The position numbers and the translations under genes are program-made. From Ciona savignyi (lineage: Eukaryota; Chordata; Ascidiacea; Phlebobranchia; Cionidae): a stretch of 64,000 bases of DNA. Where the stretch lies: the NCBI GenBank assembly GCA_000149265.1, contig CH000017.1:144860-208859 (forward strand). The letters are read 5' to 3'. The notes below the pieces were generated by a model, which was given only the letters and a program-made list of their open reading frames with translations, made no database searches and was not told where the DNA came from. How positions within the stretch are numbered: the first letter of the stretch is position 1; every line of letters starts with the position of its first letter. This document shows, one piece after another, positions 44,178-56,400 of this stretch.

Positions 44178-44425
44178 GTAGTGTGAATAAAATGTTTTAT
44201 ACCCGTAAAACAAAAAAAGGGGTAACCCCAGTGGCAATCATCAGCATCAGACTACCCTTGTGGACCAGTGGGTTACCGAAGTTAATGCAGTTGTATAAGG
44301 TTTATAAATATAATTACATATCCGTATCGTTTAAGTAGAGTCCGTCACTTTACTGGGTTCTAGCGGAGCTCGCTAAGTGCCTTGCTGAAGGATGTAACCG
44401 ACTAAGCAGACGTTCGAACCGACTG
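44178..44425 (-). mobile_element. tRNA-derived SINE, diverged reverse copy
   Basis: AAAAAAGGGGTAACCCCAGT, GTGGGTTACCGAAGTTAATG, AGTGCCTTGCTGAAGGATGT and CCGACTGAGTTA follow the family order. It forms an inverted pair with the remnant at 43934. Confidence 0.6.
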
Positions 44426-46189
44426 AGTTATATGTGGGAGGAGTACATAAGATTATCTGTAAGCACAGATTTGAAATGACCACCGCTATTTTTCATTATA
44501 ACAACGAACGGCAAAAACGCCTAACACGATACCATTGCAAGATTGTAGTTTATTACCGTAGGCTCTCATTTTTTTTTAAAAAAGAGGAAAGTTGAGAAGG
44601 GGCAAGTGAATGACATTATTAAAAGGGTTTCGACGAGTCCGCCAATTCGCCTTACCGAATATGTTGGGCCGTTGCAACTATAACTCTGCTTTCCCGCTTT
44701 GTCTAGCATGCTTCGCCCAAAACAGAAAACTGCCAGCTATTTCAATCGGCCAAATGGTACAAAAACCTGTCACCTATTTTCATGGCATTCAGGGACGATA
44801 TGATATAAGAGTGTAAGATATATTCGCCCACATTAAATCAGGGTTTAATCGATGCACCAACAGCACTCTCTAATCCCCTTGCTTTATTGCTGATTATGCA
44901 AGTATTGATCCCACGCTGTAGAGTGCCCAATATCCCCGTAAATATTAATACATGTAAAACGTATTTAAGGGGAGACACTGGATCTGAAGTGGTGTGCGAT
45001 CGATTAGTGATACGTTATAAGTAAAGCACTATATTGCGGTCAAAGGCCATTTAATTCAAAATGGTCCAACAGGCTTGCTTTAGGCTTTTGCATGAATCGT
45101 TTAGCACAGTGCGAAATTATATACTGTTCATTTGAAATTTTGACAGAATCAGTAACACAAGTGGGCTCATATATACGTGTTCTGGTATTGGCTTGTATTA
45201 TTATCTACAACCTATAGCCTATATATTCAGAGTTTGCACCACGTCATTACAGTAAGGACAGATGTGCGGATAGGTCTACCATAAGCTCAATCCGCAGTGA
45301 GTAGTATTATTGAAAATATTGTCTTCAGAAAATGGCGTACCTGACTCGTAAATCAAGTATGCTCTTATAAAGAAATCGATATTTAGTAGAGTGTAGTCGC
45401 TGGCTGCGGTACTGGTCTGCAAAATCACCGTTGACGTACTTTTAGCTCATGGTGATACACGCAAGAATCGATATTTGCTTAAGATGAATTTTGGAACAAA
45501 ATCCTGCACAAAATACGCGGTATTGGGAAATGAACGTTGGTTAATGGGACTGCTTGTATACCTACTAAAAGACCATTGCGGGTGGCTGGAATTTGCTTGT
45601 GTCCCTCCCATACTGCAGCTTTGTTTTTATAGTCCATTTCCTTGTCAAATCCAGTCAGTTACGGAACCAGCGAAAATCAGTAAAACAATTTAGTCGCCAA
45701 ATGAGTCTCCTGTACGGAGCTTATGATGAATTATGCATAACTAGGGAAGAAGGCGGGCAGAAGAGTTATTTTGTCGACGTAATACTGCAAAAGAAATCTG
45801 CGGGTGCGAGATTTAAGCCTAGATTATATACCATCTTCCATCCAATTCTAGTTGTTTATACAGAATAGCGCTAAGATGTTTATATTTCGACACTCATCTA
45901 TATAGCCCTACACAGTAAACTAATTAGAATTCTAGCATCAGCAATTTAGAAGAATGGTATTCGCGATTAATCTAAGACCACAATTGGTTGGAATTTGACT
46001 ACTGTCGCAGCGGCAACGTTATCAGAGCTGTGGATAGGGCGATTGGTGATGAAAGTTACGAATAAGCATTACTGCTGTGAAAGCGGAACCGTGCAGAATT
46101 GACAATGCGTAGTTTTGTCCGTATCAAGGATAAGCGAGTTCAGGGAAAAGGCACCGTGTAGGCCTATATATACATAAACAATTATTAAG

Positions 46190-46205
46190 ATTCTATTTGA
46201 ATAAG
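46190..46205 (+). other. Exact copy of the Ciona 16-nt spliced-leader sequence
   Basis: ATTCTATTTGAATAAG is identical to the trans-spliced leader as I remember it for Ciona. In a leader RNA gene a GT donor should follow; here the next bases are ATCAGATG. That fits the 5' end of a reverse-transcribed trans-spliced mRNA or a mutated leader-RNA pseudogene. An ATG starts five bases after the leader with a 25-codon frame. Confidence 0.5.
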
Positions 46206-47526
46206 ATCAGATGATACCAAGTAGTCTACGTAACAATCATTTAATTGTTGCGCATTCTATGTGGTCGGTTGAAATATCTTCTTTCTAGAAGTTTCCAGAT
46301 CAGTTTTAAATAATGCGCGAAAATTCTGTTTGACTTTGTGTGGTCAATAGTCCAGCGCACTTTTTCGGCCATCCGATGTTATTCGCTGCTGGACATATAC
46401 GCCCGTTTGTCACACACAGAGATTAATACGACCCATGTGCATCAGTTTTGTTTGCCTTTCATCTCGTAACGAACGACAATAAAATTGGTTAACATTTTTC
46501 ACATTAAACCAAACCTCGACTACAAACCAAAATCGTGACGTGGATTTGTTGGTGGCCAGGCAACCGGTTAATTTGATTTTCGTATTAACGAGTTTCTGAT
46601 GGGAATGGTCAGCCGGCGAGAGTAAAAATTTAATTAGGTCACTGTTAATTACATTAAATTTCAAGTGATTTATTTTACAGCGTCAGCACACCTGGTCAGG
46701 AAAGAACGTCATGCTTCATTGCAGTTGCTTAATTGTGCAGAATATATAGACCCGTTTTATACTTTGGGACTCATGTGATACGTCGTTGTCGCAATCGATT
46801 CTTTCTGTTTTTGTTTTAACTCTTTGCGGGCTGTTTTTACTTTGAGAGTTACTCTCTTGGCGAAGCCACTGTTTACGGGTTCGTGCTTTTTCGTTTTGTG
46901 CGATTAATTATTTATATCCCACTTCGACGCAGCACCACGCAAAAGGTCGTCGGCAAGTGGCTATAGATATGAGACGGGTCAGTTTCCTCGTTCGTTTTGT
47001 TACCGATGACCAACAGGGTACTCATTATCAAGACGCTAGGTCTTCTAGCACGAGTCACCAGGCCTCCTTCTACCAGTTGCAGTTTCAGGCGACCTCAATT
47101 TAGCCAGAATACGAGAAAAACTAGACTTTGAATCACCGGACAGTCGTATAACATGGCAGGATAACCAAGTAATACTACAGAAAGGGAAATTTAGAAAAAA
47201 AATCACTGTAAGCTAAGTCTCATTTCTGCCTTAACTGCGTAACCTTAATTTTAGCATTTTCCCTATAGTCTCCTTGTTTTAGCTTTTCTTGGTATCCGTT
47301 CAAAAGTTTGTTAGTTGGTCAAAACTTTATTTTGCCCGGAGAGGTTTCGTCAAACGAAGTAGTTGGAAACGCGTACATACTTTCTAAGATTGTATGATAA
47401 TAGTTAAACGCCTCCCATACACTTATACACCGGGTTATTTTTAGCACCAAAAACTAATATTCACATGAGCTAGCGAAATTCAGTATATTTATAGCTTTGT
47501 CCACTTATTTCAAGAAAACTTTATAG

Positions 47527-47814
47527 GGTAGTATATTTATGTTTTATCCCCGTGAATGGAAAAACCAATGAGTTTAATACACGGGCAATCGTTAAATGAC
47601 ATTGCGCCAACCGTCGGGTAACCTGAGCTATTACAGTGCGTTGTGTACGATTCAAACGTTCCTTTAATTTATTAAAATCCATTAATCCGCTGGGTTTAGG
47701 TAATGTCCGCTAAGTACCTTGCCCAAAAACCCAACCGACTAGCTGACGACCAGTTTCGAATCTGCAACCTTTTGGTTGAAAAGTATTGCACTAATTCATC
47801 AGACTATTCGGACA
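47527..47814 (-). mobile_element. tRNA-derived SINE, near full length
   Basis: Reverse copy from TTTATGTTTTATCCCCGTGA to CAGACTATTCGGAC; an isolated repeat in the gene-poor interval. Confidence 0.85.
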
Positions 47815-50800
47815 ATAAGCTGTGTTCTTGTGCTGAAAGTTTCTTGGTAATCCCCCTATAATTTTGTACACATTAGTGATAATCTTAATTGTCAGGATGT
47901 CAAACCCTGTCAAGTAACGAAGTTTTACGTCACTTCCTTGCAATGTCTTGTTCGCCCGTTCGGTGTCGATTCTGTATAGTGATTGTAATCTTGAGAGTAA
48001 ACCCTCGAATTCGACGTAATCGTTGCGTAAACTGGTGGTTAATCAGTAACTTTCAGTTGTACGTTCGGCGAATCTCACTCAACGTCTAATTTACATCTAG
48101 TTTTTCCGCAGTATCGAAAATCGAAAGTGAAGCTGTTGTATTTTTAGCTACTGGTTGAACGGAGATTTAAATCCTGCAGTTGAAATGGTGATCTAGAAAG
48201 CTATTTTGCTGGTTCAAGTGAATGAACGTTGTATTTATTGGCGTTCCTTTGATGCACTATTAACGGTGACTTGTGTCTGAACGCCTAATGACCCCATGTT
48301 GGCATAATAGAGTGGTTGGATTTAAAGCAATCCACGTTTCCGATGAGGTTAGCTAACGTTGGCGTGCAGCGTTCCCGTAAACGGCGTGCGGTTTAGGTTT
48401 TTCGAATTAATCACGTTTTGCATTGTTGTCTATTATGGGATTGTGGCTCTTTTCGTGTTCCATTCAATTTGCGCAGCGTCGCTTTTTTTGTTGCGGGCAA
48501 GAAAGACGATCCTGCGGCTAGCACAACTTAATTGTTCTCTGCAGTGACGTAAAGCGTCGTCCGTAGCGACCAATGCGTGCTCAGTCTTGTTCGGTTCAAC
48601 AGGCTAATTATAAGGGATAACATTATCTTAAAGGACTTTGCTTCTCAGGTGCTTTTTGAAATTCCATGGTGCCCAGCGATTAGAAGTTAAGGTGGCATTG
48701 TAGTCCAGCCGTATTTTAGCACGTTTTACCAGCCGTTAAGAGAAATTGGATATGTGGATTGAAGCGTCTGGTTCCTCAAGATAACATTCCAAAGCTACTA
48801 GAGCAAGGCATTGTCCGTATGACGTGTTGAACAAACGGAAACATAGCTGTCGGTCGAGCTCCTTCTATAGAAGATATATAAAGTTAAAGTGAACATCTAT
48901 ACTTATACTAAAAATTAAGCAAATTGTTAATACTATAAAGCCCGGTAAACGCTGGTGGCAATTCTGTGTGATACAGCCGTTCATTACATTGTATCGATAA
49001 ACAAAGGTAAAATAGTTATATATTTCTAGTGCATTCTTAATTTTACATGTAGTGATCACAAGGCAATGCATATGCAACCTGGTATCGTATTGCTTGCCGT
49101 GATCACAAGGCGAATCGTTGGTTTGAATTTACGGTAGAACTAACCTGCGCACTCTGTCTCTTTTCTCGGAGAGGACCGGTTAAAATGAAGCGTTATTGTC
49201 AAGTGTGCTTTACGGCTCGTTGAGAATGGGGCGTCTGTGCGTGATTGCCTCTCTGCTTTGCGTAAAACGTAGCTTGGAGATCGTTCGGAGATGCGATAAC
49301 GTTATTTGAGCTGGTTCGTGCGTGCGCCCGTTAGCAGCCCATTGGTTTCAGACTTCCAGTCCGGAAAAAAAAACAATTCTTAGACAGTACGCAAGAATAA
49401 TAAGAAGGATACACATTAAATTCAACGCAATTTAGATCTAAGTGTAATGCATGAACTTAGTATAGCTTTGCGTGAATATATTTCTAAATAACTGCAGTCG
49501 CATTGGCGGGAATACCTTTCATCGGCATTAGTATAGATATAGATCGTACCAGTAATAACTTCAGTATATCCTCACATGCATTACAAGTGCACACGAAGAA
49601 ATAGTGATATTACAGTTGCAGTAATTTATGTGCCTGCTTTCTTGCGTCGTTTTCTTGTCTGAAAACGTCTGGCCCTGGGCAATTTAGCGTCGTATTAGAG
49701 TATAATCGCAAATGTTCGCCAACAATTTACCTTGTTTAAATAGCGACTTTGTGCGCGCTCCTATTATAGTACGTCAGGTAATGTCAACATGGGGGTGGAT
49801 TCTACCATAGCATTTGCGCCGGATCCATTCGTCGGGACGTATGATTAAACTTCGCCTCTTGTCAAGGCTATTATTCCGATCTACCGACGCTCCTATAGCC
49901 GTTAACCTTGACCGCGAAGTGCTTGTCTTACTCTGGCCGGTCTGCTAGTTTTCAATGCCCCAGCTACTGAGAATATTAAATGCTGTGGGAAAGTTTTTGC
50001 GCACTTTACGGCCTTGAGCTTTTAGTTTTGAGGTAAAATATAAAGGTTGTTTGGACACGGTTTGGCAATGTTTCGCCTAAGTCGCTAAGGTTGTGTCTAC
50101 CCCGACGTTTACACCGTTCTGGGAGGTCTCGGGATATGAATTAAAATTTACGACTTGGAAGGCTGCGGCAATGAATATTTTTCTTGTTTTCGGAGTAGCG
50201 ACGTGTCAAGCACGCTATCACGTACGTCATGTTCCCTCAAATACGCGCGCTCGATCACGCAAATCAATTTCGAACCTTGTTTATAGTCGGCCACTCAACC
50301 TAAACCGAGACGAGGCAACTGCCTAATGGTGTGGCGCATTCAGATGATAGCGGGAATGCTTCAAAACAACCGCAGGTTTGAAATTCCATCTCTTATTCGT
50401 GCTTTGGTTTGTACTCTGCGATTCACAGTCATTTTGGGTCAAATACCGCGTTTATTTTACTTTAATGCAATTAGTTCAGGTCGAGTGGCGATACGTAATC
50501 TAGGTATATGTTTTTCAAGCACTCTTCACGTGCGTGCGTCGTCTATACTGTGAGATTATCCTTCGTTTATCGATTTTCGCTATACAACACCTTGCCGTTT
50601 ACTCATCGGCGTTTCGAGAATACCGCGTTGTTTATTTCGCCCACCGACCTATTGCGTCAATGGAAAGCGCTGTAGCTACGTTCATTATGCAATGTCGCTG
50701 AAAGATTTATTCTTTCAATGATGACCGCACGTCCCGGGCTAGCTCGTACAAAGCCGTGAACCTATTATGTTGCTCGAGCCAGGTTACGTAAGCTTTTTCA

Positions 50801-53427
50801 GCTGAGGTATTCGAAACAAGACTATGACGGGAAAGACAGATAGATAGCTGAATTGTATGGCTGCTCTCTATTATGACTTCGTACTTAAATAGATTGTTAT
50901 GGTCTGGCTGAAAGTCGTGAAACGCCACTAAAGGTGACCGATCAGCACAGAATGTGCACAGGTTATCTACTGTAGTTTTGCCGTTTTATTGTACTTTTGC
51001 CGTTTTATCCTGCCACCTTAAAATAATTATGACATTATTCTTTAATGTGGTAAAGGGGCGAAAACTTTTAACTAAACTAAACTAATACCTTATCGTTTTG
51101 TTTTTCTTGCGAACCAATATTTTTGTTACAGTCAAAATTCATGCTTTGTTCTCGTAAAGCATTGAGTTTCCAATTACTACCGACAATTAAACGACAGTCA
51201 ATTTATTTACTAATTAAACAGTCTTTGTCGTTAGAGTTAGTCATTTGTTTTTCAGTAATGAAGACGCAAGCTGCCCCTGTGCGTTGTTATTTAAAAGTGA
51301 TTCAGATTTGCAATCTGTTTTGGCTGCAACGGCCTTCCGTACAACCTGTATGTGTATGAATGTTGTTTCCACAAAACCGCAGTCGTATTGTGCTTAGCAC
51401 AAGGTCGTAGACTTTTATAACTAGTTTAAGAGATACAATCTGTTGCATTTGAGAGAAAAATTATGGTTTATTATTGCAACGCGGCCTATCGTGGCGTTAT
51501 GAGAACCTATCTAGGCCGCAAACGTGGAAAATGAGCGTCTGGATACTGCCGACACCGGGCATTTATTATTTATCAATCCCGTAGACGTGTTTGCGTGATA
51601 CCGCTGTTATAACGTGTGATTGATGTTCCACCCTTAACAATGGCACGGCGCCCGAAATAGACGATCTAATGCGTTAGGGTTCACGTCCATTAGATGAAGC
51701 CTTTATGGAGGAGTATTGCTATATCCAAGTTTAGTTCTACCAGAATGTAAAACTGATGTTTAAATTTAGATCCTAGATAATCAACTTAACGGTCATCTAA
51801 TCGTTTCCCCTTTCGCGCCTAAGTGCACCCAATGGGCTATGGAAATGTGTACAATTGCAAGCAGGGCTTAGCAGTATCAAAGCTAGCTGTCGTCGCTTAC
51901 ATTTAAATTTATTACCGTCCGTAGCTGACCTGAGACAAACGAGGCCGAAAGGTCATACTGCCTGGCGATTCGGATTTCATCGAGCTATCACACTGTCAAA
52001 AAGTAGGCGAGTTACATTGGAACTATATTCGGTTTGACGTAAAACAACCCATGGCTAATTAAAGATGTCCGGATCTTAGTAAGACGTGGTAATTACAATT
52101 GCGAAGTGAGTGATAACCGACGCATGCTGCTGTTATCACTGAACCTTCTTGGTTCCATATTTAGCGCCGTTAAAATTCCAGTTGTCCTTACGTCATTACG
52201 GCGGACTCGTGAATTTGTCCGTTTTTTGGTTAGATATGTTGGATTTTATTACTTCTACAATACAGAATGGATTCACGTTACCAGTTAATGCAGTAGGACG
52301 CATTACTTGGTTCCAATTGTACCGTCGTGACCTTACCAGCTATGCAAAGCCCGCAGTGCTTTACGTAGGTGAACAGCTGCGTGTCTAAATGCAGACCCGC
52401 CTGCCGGTCGAGCTGGCAGTGTAAGAGATCCTGCTAGTACGATCTATTCGCTTATCCAGAGCCTACGGTAGCACGAGGAACAGCCTCGCGGGAAAGCGCA
52501 TGTCGAATTCGACAAAGAAGGCGAGGTTCTTGGAGGTGACTTACCGCGTTGGAATCCATTCCGCCACTTGCTACCCCAGATGTACAGAGAATACTTTCGA
52601 AAGGTCGAGTTTTACTACGCTGGGAAATATTAAGTTCAGAATTTGTGAAATGTTCCCGTCTCGTGCAATAGTGGCACTATGTTAACGAAATATTTTAGAA
52701 TGATTTAGACTTCCCGTTGCACAAACAGTAAAGCCTACTTGTTATACCTTCAAATCGATTATAAGCATTCATTGGATTCTATCCTTGGGAAATTAAATTT
52801 TTATTTAAATAAAGCATTTTCGAAGCATTGATTTATAAATTTAAATCGACAGACCGTTTTACGCGATTACTCCCCAAAGAGTTAGATAACTAAACTCGGA
52901 CCGTAAGGGAGGGTTCTCATATAACCTACCGTGATAGCTGCCCGGTTTGCCAGACGGCCACTCCACAAGGACAAATCTGTTCGAAAGGTTAAGCGTCCTT
53001 AACCTTAATTCGATTAGGCGACAGCAGAGTTCTCCATGGCGGTTTAGATTCAGTAGTAATCTCAATCCAGATAAATTATTTAGTGGTGCCTATTCTACCA
53101 GTATATAGATAGAGAACAATGTAGTTACATCGTTATTAATAGTACAAAATACCAAGGAAAATCGCCCAGATTAGCGGGCATGGCAAGGGAAAGTTTGCGA
53201 CAGGCACATTTAATAATAACTACTTTTTTGTATAAGTTGCAATAACTTATTTGGTGTTGACTGTTTTAACTAGAAACCTTTGCTTTTAAAGGGATCTTGG
53301 TAGACAACATATAGGTCTGTGTCGTCCTTTAACTCTGGCCACAATGGATTCACAATAGAGCAAAGTAAAATAACAAGGATCGGCCCATACGCTGGTAGAT
53401 TTTCACGTTGGAAACTCAGCTACAAAC

Positions 53428-56400
53428 ATGCCAAGCAGGAATAGAAGTTGGTGTCTTCCCAGTTTGTGTGTTCTTTGTTGTTTGCTTTTTGTTGTACTGG
53501 ATCGGCCTAATGGGGCTTCCGCCCAGCTGCCCGAAGCAGACGACGGACTGGACAGGTGCCACCCGAATAAGACTAAGTATGAACGCAAGTGTGTACGGGG
53601 CGTTCTACTGCCGCTGTGGCCACCCGCTGAAATCACAAGAATAACAGTGGCGGACCAGGTGGGCCGAGCCATTGTCTACCTTGTCGCGCTTATTTACCTC
53701 TTCCTCGGTGTGTCGATCGTCGCTGATCGGTTCATGGCTTCCATAGAAGTGATCACATCTAAAGAGAAAATCGTTGTGTACCGAAGATCAGACGGCGAAG
53801 AGGCAACAACCACAGTCCGAATTTGGAATGAAACTGTTTCGAATTTAACCCTCATGGCTCTTGGCTCGTCAGCGCCGGAAATTATGCTTTCTGTTATTGA
53901 AATCATTGGTAAAAAATTTAGAGCCGGTGACCTCGGTCCGTCTACTATTGTCGGGAGTGCTTCGTTCAACCTGTTTATTATCATTGCTATTTGCATGTAC
54001 GTGATTCCAGATGGAGAGACTCGCAAAGTCAAACATCCGCGGGTGTTCTTTATTACAGCTACCTGGAGCATCCTCGCCTATGTTTGGATGTACATCATCC
54101 TAGCAGTGTCCTCGTACGGAGTGGTGGAGATATGGGAGGGTGTACTTACGTTCCTATTCTTTCCGATGCTCGTTGTACTGGCGTGGATAGCCGACCGCCG
54201 TCTGCTGGTCTACAAGTACATGTACAAACGCTACAGGGCGAGGAGACAGAACATTATCGTTGAAACGGAAGGCAGTGCGCTGGATGAAGACGAAAACCAC
54301 GATGGCGCCACCATGCTCAACATGGTGAACTTGGAAGATGGTACGAATGGCCTACAAGCCGACCCACAAGTTTACGCAACCGATCCCTTAATTGGTGACC
54401 CCGAAAGCAGCCGAAAAGCAATGGTCCGCATAATGCGGGAACTGCGGAAAACCCACCCTGATGCTGACATGGCGGAACTTGCCAGATTGGCCAGCGTTGA
54501 GGCGCTGAGCAACCAGCCAAAAAGCCGCGCTTTCTACAGGATTCAAGCCACGAGGAAAATGACTGGGGCAGGAAATATTCTGAACAAAGGAAAACCGGAC
54601 CAAGCAAAAACGGTGAGTTGGATTTAATTGTGAATATATTTTTTAATTAACCCGACTCTAACCATAGGTGTCATTTTTGTCATTTTTAATGAATGTATGA
54701 GTTTCACTATGGCTACACGTTATATTGCTTTGTGCTTGCAATTATGCGAATATTGAATATATGCCTATTAAATTAATGGAACGGCACATGGGTCAGCGCA
54801 TTTGTATCCCAGTGATTTGTTAAAGGCTTCGTATACGTAAGACGAAGTTTTTAATGCGAAATAATCCAGATATATCGAAGAACAATGCATCAATCGATAG
54901 CTTTTTCGAATGCGTCCCCATAGGTGTGATTATAACTGCAATATAAAAACGAATTCAAAATTGGGAAAATTGAGTTGAGAGCTTTCGCAAAATCGAAATC
55001 AATTCGCAGAAAAGGCCCATAAAAAGGAGTTGCATTCTTTAATCTGCAGTGGCGTACCACGCTAGTAAATCTAACCAACTATGTTAATGAAAAGAGAACA
55101 AATCTATGTGCTCTGTGCCAAAAGTAGCACGCACACTCTCACATCTAAAACGAAATTTGTAATACCCATATTTTGGTGCGCAGAATTTTATAACTCCAAT
55201 TTAATTTATTTGCAGTCGGACAATCTTTCCATGGTGTTAGAAGACCCCGACGACGCCGTGGCGAAAATCTACTTTGATCCTGCCGAATACAAAGTAATGG
55301 AAAATTGCGGTGTCGCCCAACTACAGGTATTCACGGGCCTCGGCCGCTTGTTTCGCTCAGTATAAACTCTTTGCGGCGACGCAGTACAAACCGGTATAGT
55401 CTGAGAATGTATTGGAAGAACGCTATACTGATGCCATGTGTCAAAACGAATTCTTTTTAACTTACCATGCTTCTAAACATTGGCTGTATTGATTTAGAGT
55501 ATTGAATAATCAAGATGCCATATCATATTTCATAGGCTTACGGATACTGATCCATATATCCTGTGGCTGATGTATCCCGGATGTCGTAAAATAATGAATA
55601 AAAACAATTGCAAATTCAGTTGTCTGTCACATTGTGTTAAATTGAATGACATTTAGTTTGTATGAAATTGGGTTGAATCAAGTTTATTAAAAAGCCAATA
55701 CCCAGCAATCGGAATCTGTCTACCGTACTTATATTATATTTCAAAATTGATTTCCTTGTCAGTTATGTAGAAAATAAAAAAATAAATGCGATTTTTAGTC
55801 ATTTGTCTGCATAGCATATTTGGTTGGATCAAAACCGACCTCTGGATTAATCGGTTGTGTTCTTGGGTAAGCCCCTAAGAGAACATCACCTTAACCCAGT
55901 AGATAAATGGGTAAAATAAAACAGAAGCAACGTCTTAATCATATTACGCACTGCTGTAGCTCCAGTAATGCAATGATTGGCATAGGACAACGGTCAACGG
56001 TCCTTACATGTTTCAATACACAGGGTTAAAGTATGAATACTTTATTCTGTTAAGCTGGGGTTACCTTTTACAGGTTGTACGGACAGGCGGCGACCTGAAC
56101 ACGACACTGTACGTTGATTACCAGACGGAAGACGGCACCGCGAACGCCGGGTCTGATTTCGTACACGCCGAGGACACGCTCGTTTTCAAACCCGGCGAGA
56201 CAACGCGCACCATCGATATCGTTATCATGGATGACGACATTTTCGAAGAGGATGAGTACTTCCGGGTTAAGCTTTGCAACGTCAGATCCGGCGACGCGGA
56301 CGGCATGTTCGACACGAAGGGCAACTCAATGCAGGTGGCGAGACTCGAACCGCCAGCGGTTGCGACCGTGGTTATATTAGACGATGATCATGCCGGTGTG

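Larger units (their letters stand above)
42786..53427. other. Gene-poor interval of about 10.6 kb before the exchanger gene
   Basis: No exon set or RNA gene could be supported on either strand. It holds SINE copies at 43934-44425 and 47527-47814 and a spliced-leader match at 46190-46205. From about 47800 to 53300 the sequence has few repeats, few homopolymer runs and a more even base composition than the introns to the left. It is a natural place for exchanger regulatory DNA, but I see no specific element. Confidence 0.5.

Noticed and set aside
50707-50830. Minus-strand exon-like piece (YVTWLEQHNRF, ELARDVRSSLKE) after a CTCAG acceptor and followed by AATAAA
   Set aside because: It looks protein-like, but no partner exon or recognisable family was found on that strand between 50.8 and 53.4 kb. 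Left as unproven.
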